Origin: Lysobacter sp. KIS68-7
GTDB taxonomy: Bacteria; Pseudomonadota; Gammaproteobacteria; Xanthomonadales; Xanthomonadaceae
Direction: 5' to 3'
Assembly: GCF_021284745.1 (NCBI RefSeq)
Contig: NZ_CP089925.1
Coordinates: 1,611,001 to 1,675,000 of the forward strand
Length of the DNA: 64,000 bases
The notes beneath the pieces are model-generated. The model saw only the letters and a list, made by a program, of their open reading frames with translations. It ran no database searches and was not told the DNA's origin. The number at the start of each line of letters is the position of its first letter. Positions within the stretch are counted from its first letter, which is position 1. Positions 62,010 through 64,000 of this stretch are shown in pieces. Made by a program: the position numbers and the translations under genes.

Positions 62010-62690
62010 CTACATCACGCTTTGTCCGGTGCCACCCTGTGGGCCGAGCACGATGTCCCACGCGAATGCCAGCGCATCCGACGCCATCCCCTCGGTGGGC
62101 GCCACCGCGTGCGCGATCGCAGCGTCCTTGTTCACGGGAATCGCGTTGAAGATCTGGTCGGACGCGTTGAGTTTCTCGCCGGGGAAATACATTTGCGTGG
62201 TGAGTTGCTCGCGCCCGCCGGCGACTTCGAAGTGGATGTGCGGCGTGCGCAGCGTGTTTCCCGTCGAATACGCGCCCGGCTTGATGGACGTGAACGCGTA
62301 TCGACCATCGGCATCGGTGGTGATCTTCGCGTAGCCCTGGAAGTTTGGATCCAGCGGCGCGGGATTCCTGTCGTCCGGATGCGCGTAACGCCCGTGTGCG
62401 TTGGCCTGCCAGATTTCCAGCGTGGCACCCGCCACGGGCTTGCCGTCTTCGTCGAGCACGCGGCCCGCCACGTGGATGACCTGACCGGCGGCGCGGGTCG
62501 CGTGGCCTTTCAACATCGTCATGTCCGCATCGCGTTCGAGCGGAAGGACCTTGGGATAGAAGGGACCCGAGGTCTGCTCCGGCGTCGGCAGCAGGGCGGC
62601 GAGGGCAGCGCTCCAGCGGGACGAGAAGGCCAGGGCGGTGACACCTGCGATCAGGACCTTGCGGCGTGAACGGGGATCGACGGACGGCAT
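62010..62690 (-). CDS. Intradiol ring-cleavage dioxygenase-like protein
   Basis: 226 residues. The start is a Tat-type signal (SRRKVLIAGVTALAFSSRWSAALA). The dioxygenase core has QTSGPFYPK, LEIWQANAHGRYAHPDD (Tyr ligand) and LRTPHIHFEVAG (His ligands). Protocatechuate-3,4-dioxygenase-like fold; export by Tat argues against ordinary aromatic catabolism. Two Fe ligands, the Tyr and His pair, are visible. Substrate unknown. Confidence 0.9.
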   Translation of the reverse strand: MPSVDPRSRRKVLIAGVTALAFSSRWSAALAALLPTPEQTSGPFYPKVLPLERDADMTMLKGHATRAAGQVIHVAGRVLDEDGKPVAGATLEIWQANAHGRYAHPDDRNPAPLDPNFQGYAKITTDADGRYAFTSIKPGAYSTGNTLRTPHIHFEVAGGREQLTTQMYFPGEKLNASDQIFNAIPVNKDAAIAHAVAPTEGMASDALAFAWDIVLGPQGGTGQSVM

Positions 62691-62737
62691 CGGGGTGCTC
62701 CGGCGTGGTAGCACCCGGTCCAACGCGGGAACGCCGC

Positions 62738-63193
62738 TCACCCGGCCTGCGTGACGATCTTCACCTGCATGCCCAGGGTCCGGTGCACCGGGCAACGCTC
62801 GGCGATCTGGAGCATGCGCGCGCGCACCTTGTCGTCGAGGTCGCCTTCGATCCAGATCGTGCGCTCCAGACGGTCGAGCTTCGCGTTCGCGTCGTCGGTG
62901 CGTTCGCAATCGCGTTCGTGCACCTTCTGGTGCTTCACGTGCACGCGGATGCCGGTGACGGGCAGTTGTTTCAACTTCGCATAAGCATGCAGGGTCATCG
63001 CCGTGCACGAGGCGAGCGCACCGGAGAGCAGGCCGTAGGGCGAGGGCCCGCTGTCGGTGCCACCGACGGCGGTGGGCTCGTCGGCGACCATCGCGTGCCC
63101 CGCGATGTTCAGGGTCGTGCGAAAGCCCTGGTTGTCGGAGTGGGCGAGGGCTTCGCCTTCCATGAGCAGGGATGCAGGATCTGTTGCGGCCAC
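62738..63193 (-). CDS. OsmC family protein
   Basis: 151 residues. Peroxidatic Cys in LSGALASCTAMTLHAYAKLKQLPVTGI and resolving Cys in IAERCPVHRTLGMQVKI are present, as in OsmC/Ohr-like peroxidases. Start MAATDPASLLMEGEALAHSDNQGF. It lies between the dioxygenase and hutU, on the same strand. Confidence 0.92.
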   Translation of the reverse strand: MAATDPASLLMEGEALAHSDNQGFRTTLNIAGHAMVADEPTAVGGTDSGPSPYGLLSGALASCTAMTLHAYAKLKQLPVTGIRVHVKHQKVHERDCERTDDANAKLDRLERTIWIEGDLDDKVRARMLQIAERCPVHRTLGMQVKIVTQAG

Positions 63194-63223
63194 GGCTGAG
63201 TCTCCGGAAGTACGAAGCTGCGC

Positions 63224-64000
63224 TTAGACCATCGGCAGCTTCAAGCCTTGTTCCTTCGCACACTGCTTCGCGATGTCATAGCCTGCATCCGCGTGGCGCA
63301 TCACGCCCGTGCCCGGATCGTTCCACAACACGCGCGCGATGCGCTTGTCGGCGTCTTCCGTGCCGTCGCACACGATCACCACGCCCGAGTGCTGCGAGTA
63401 GCCCATGCCGACACCGCCGCCATGGTGCAGGCTCACCCACGTCGCGCCGCCGGCCACGTTCAACATCGCGTTGAGCAACGGCCAGTCGCTGACCGCATCG
63501 CTCCCGTCTTTCATCGCTTCGGTTTCGCGATTCGGCGAGGCGACGCTGCCGCTGTCGAGATGGTCGCGGCCGATCACGATCGGCGCTTTGAGCTCACCGT
63601 TGCGCACCATCTCGTTGAACGCCAGGCCGAGCTTGTGGCGCAGGCCCAGGCCGACCCAACAGATGCGCGCGGGCAAGCCCTGGAAGCTGATGCGTTCCTT
63701 CGCCATGTCCAGCCAACGATGCAGGTGTGCGTCGTCGGGGATGAGTTCCTTCACCTTCGCGTCGGTCTTGTAGATGTCCTCGGGGTCGCCGCTCAGCGCG
63801 ACCCAGCGGAACGGGCCCACGCCGCGGCAGAACAGCGGACGCACGTAGGCCGGCACGAAGCCCGGGAAGTCGAATGCGTTCGCGCAGCCTTCGTCCTTCG
63901 CCATCTGGCGGATGTTGTTGCCGTAGTCGAACACGGGGATGCCCATGTCTTCGAAGGCGAGCATCGCCTCGACGTGCACGCGCATCGACTTCTTCGCAGC
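63224..64000 (-). CDS. hutU: Urocanate hydratase, C-terminal part
   Basis: The frame runs out of the window at 64000, so only the last roughly 258 residues are present. [34 protein letters not shown] and [36 protein letters not shown] are strongly conserved, with the active Cys in FCRGVGP, then [13 protein letters not shown]. It converts urocanate to imidazolone propionate, the substrate of HutI. Confidence 0.96.
   Translation of the reverse strand, partial: AAKKSMRVHVEAMLAFEDMGIPVFDYGNNIRQMAKDEGCANAFDFPGFVPAYVRPLFCRGVGPFRWVALSGDPEDIYKTDAKVKELIPDDAHLHRWLDMAKERISFQGLPARICWVGLGLRHKLGLAFNEMVRNGELKAPIVIGRDHLDSGSVASPNRETEAMKDGSDAVSDWPLLNAMLNVAGGATWVSLHHGGGVGMGYSQHSGVVIVCDGTEDADKRIARVLWNDPGTGVMRHADAGYDIAKQCAKEQGLKLPMV

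Overview
The window is high-GC chromosomal DNA that looks like a gammaproteobacterium of the Xanthomonadaceae/Lysobacteraceae, probably Lysobacter-like. I base this on the S10-spc-alpha ribosomal order, a class II DAHP synthase, S46 and M19 peptidases, an OmpA protein with a thrombospondin type 3 calcium segment, the five-step Hut pathway with HutF, and the wording of many conserved proteins. The genus is an inference. Almost everything is ordinary housekeeping DNA. I see no insertion sequence, prophage, integrase, CRISPR array, tRNA or rRNA.

Layout. 1-11.3 kb: the end of the S10 operon, the spc operon and the alpha operon (rpsS to rplQ), closed by a strong terminator. Inside it, unusually long spacers lie between rplR and rpsE, secY and rpsM, and rpoA and rplQ, each with strong predicted hairpins. 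11.4-21.7 kb: dsbB, class II DAHP synthase, a Ycf48-like secreted protein, a lipoprotein amidase, a DUF2127 membrane protein, typA, a cyclophilin, and a run of three overlapping lipoprotein genes with an M48 protease in the middle. 21.8-26.7 kb: aspartate aminotransferase, malate dehydrogenase, prpB, a small membrane protein and prpC. 26.7-33 kb: a GST, a SleB-like hydrolase, DUF1428, a FadH-like reductase, a DODA-type dioxygenase and prpD. 33-40.7 kb: ompA, a small secreted protein, a pseudouridine synthase, tdh-kbl, an S46 dipeptidyl-peptidase and DUF3224. 40.8-46.9 kb: serA, a histidine phosphatase, folC, a SPOR protein and purF in one direction.

46.9-54.7 kb: a DUF455 protein, a HicA-like small protein plus helix-turn-helix protein that looks like a toxin-antitoxin operon, lpxH, gltX, a Zur-type regulator, a MerC-type membrane protein, a bTHX ribosomal protein, a membrane dipeptidase and hutI. 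54.7-64 kb: hutF, a 21-bp minisatellite, a 78-residue XAC0095-like protein, a HEAT-repeat protein divergent from a sterol-desaturase-family protein with an AraC-type regulator, a VOC protein, a DUF4349 lipoprotein, a secreted protein, an intradiol dioxygenase, an OsmC protein and the 3' part of hutU.

Functional links. PrpB, PrpC and PrpD together give propionate catabolism by the methylcitrate cycle, although prpD is about 5 kb away from prpBC. Tdh and Kbl degrade threonine to glycine. SerA followed by a histidine phosphatase could supply two steps of serine synthesis. HutI, HutF and HutU belong to histidine degradation but lie in separate places. The most interesting items for follow-up are the HicA-like/HTH pair with a long palindrome over its promoter (47.8-48.7 kb), the 21-bp array (56.07-56.33 kb), the mirror-image promoters at 58.43-58.52 kb, the 12-bp stem enclosing the start codon of DAHP synthase, and the possible attenuator upstream of serA.
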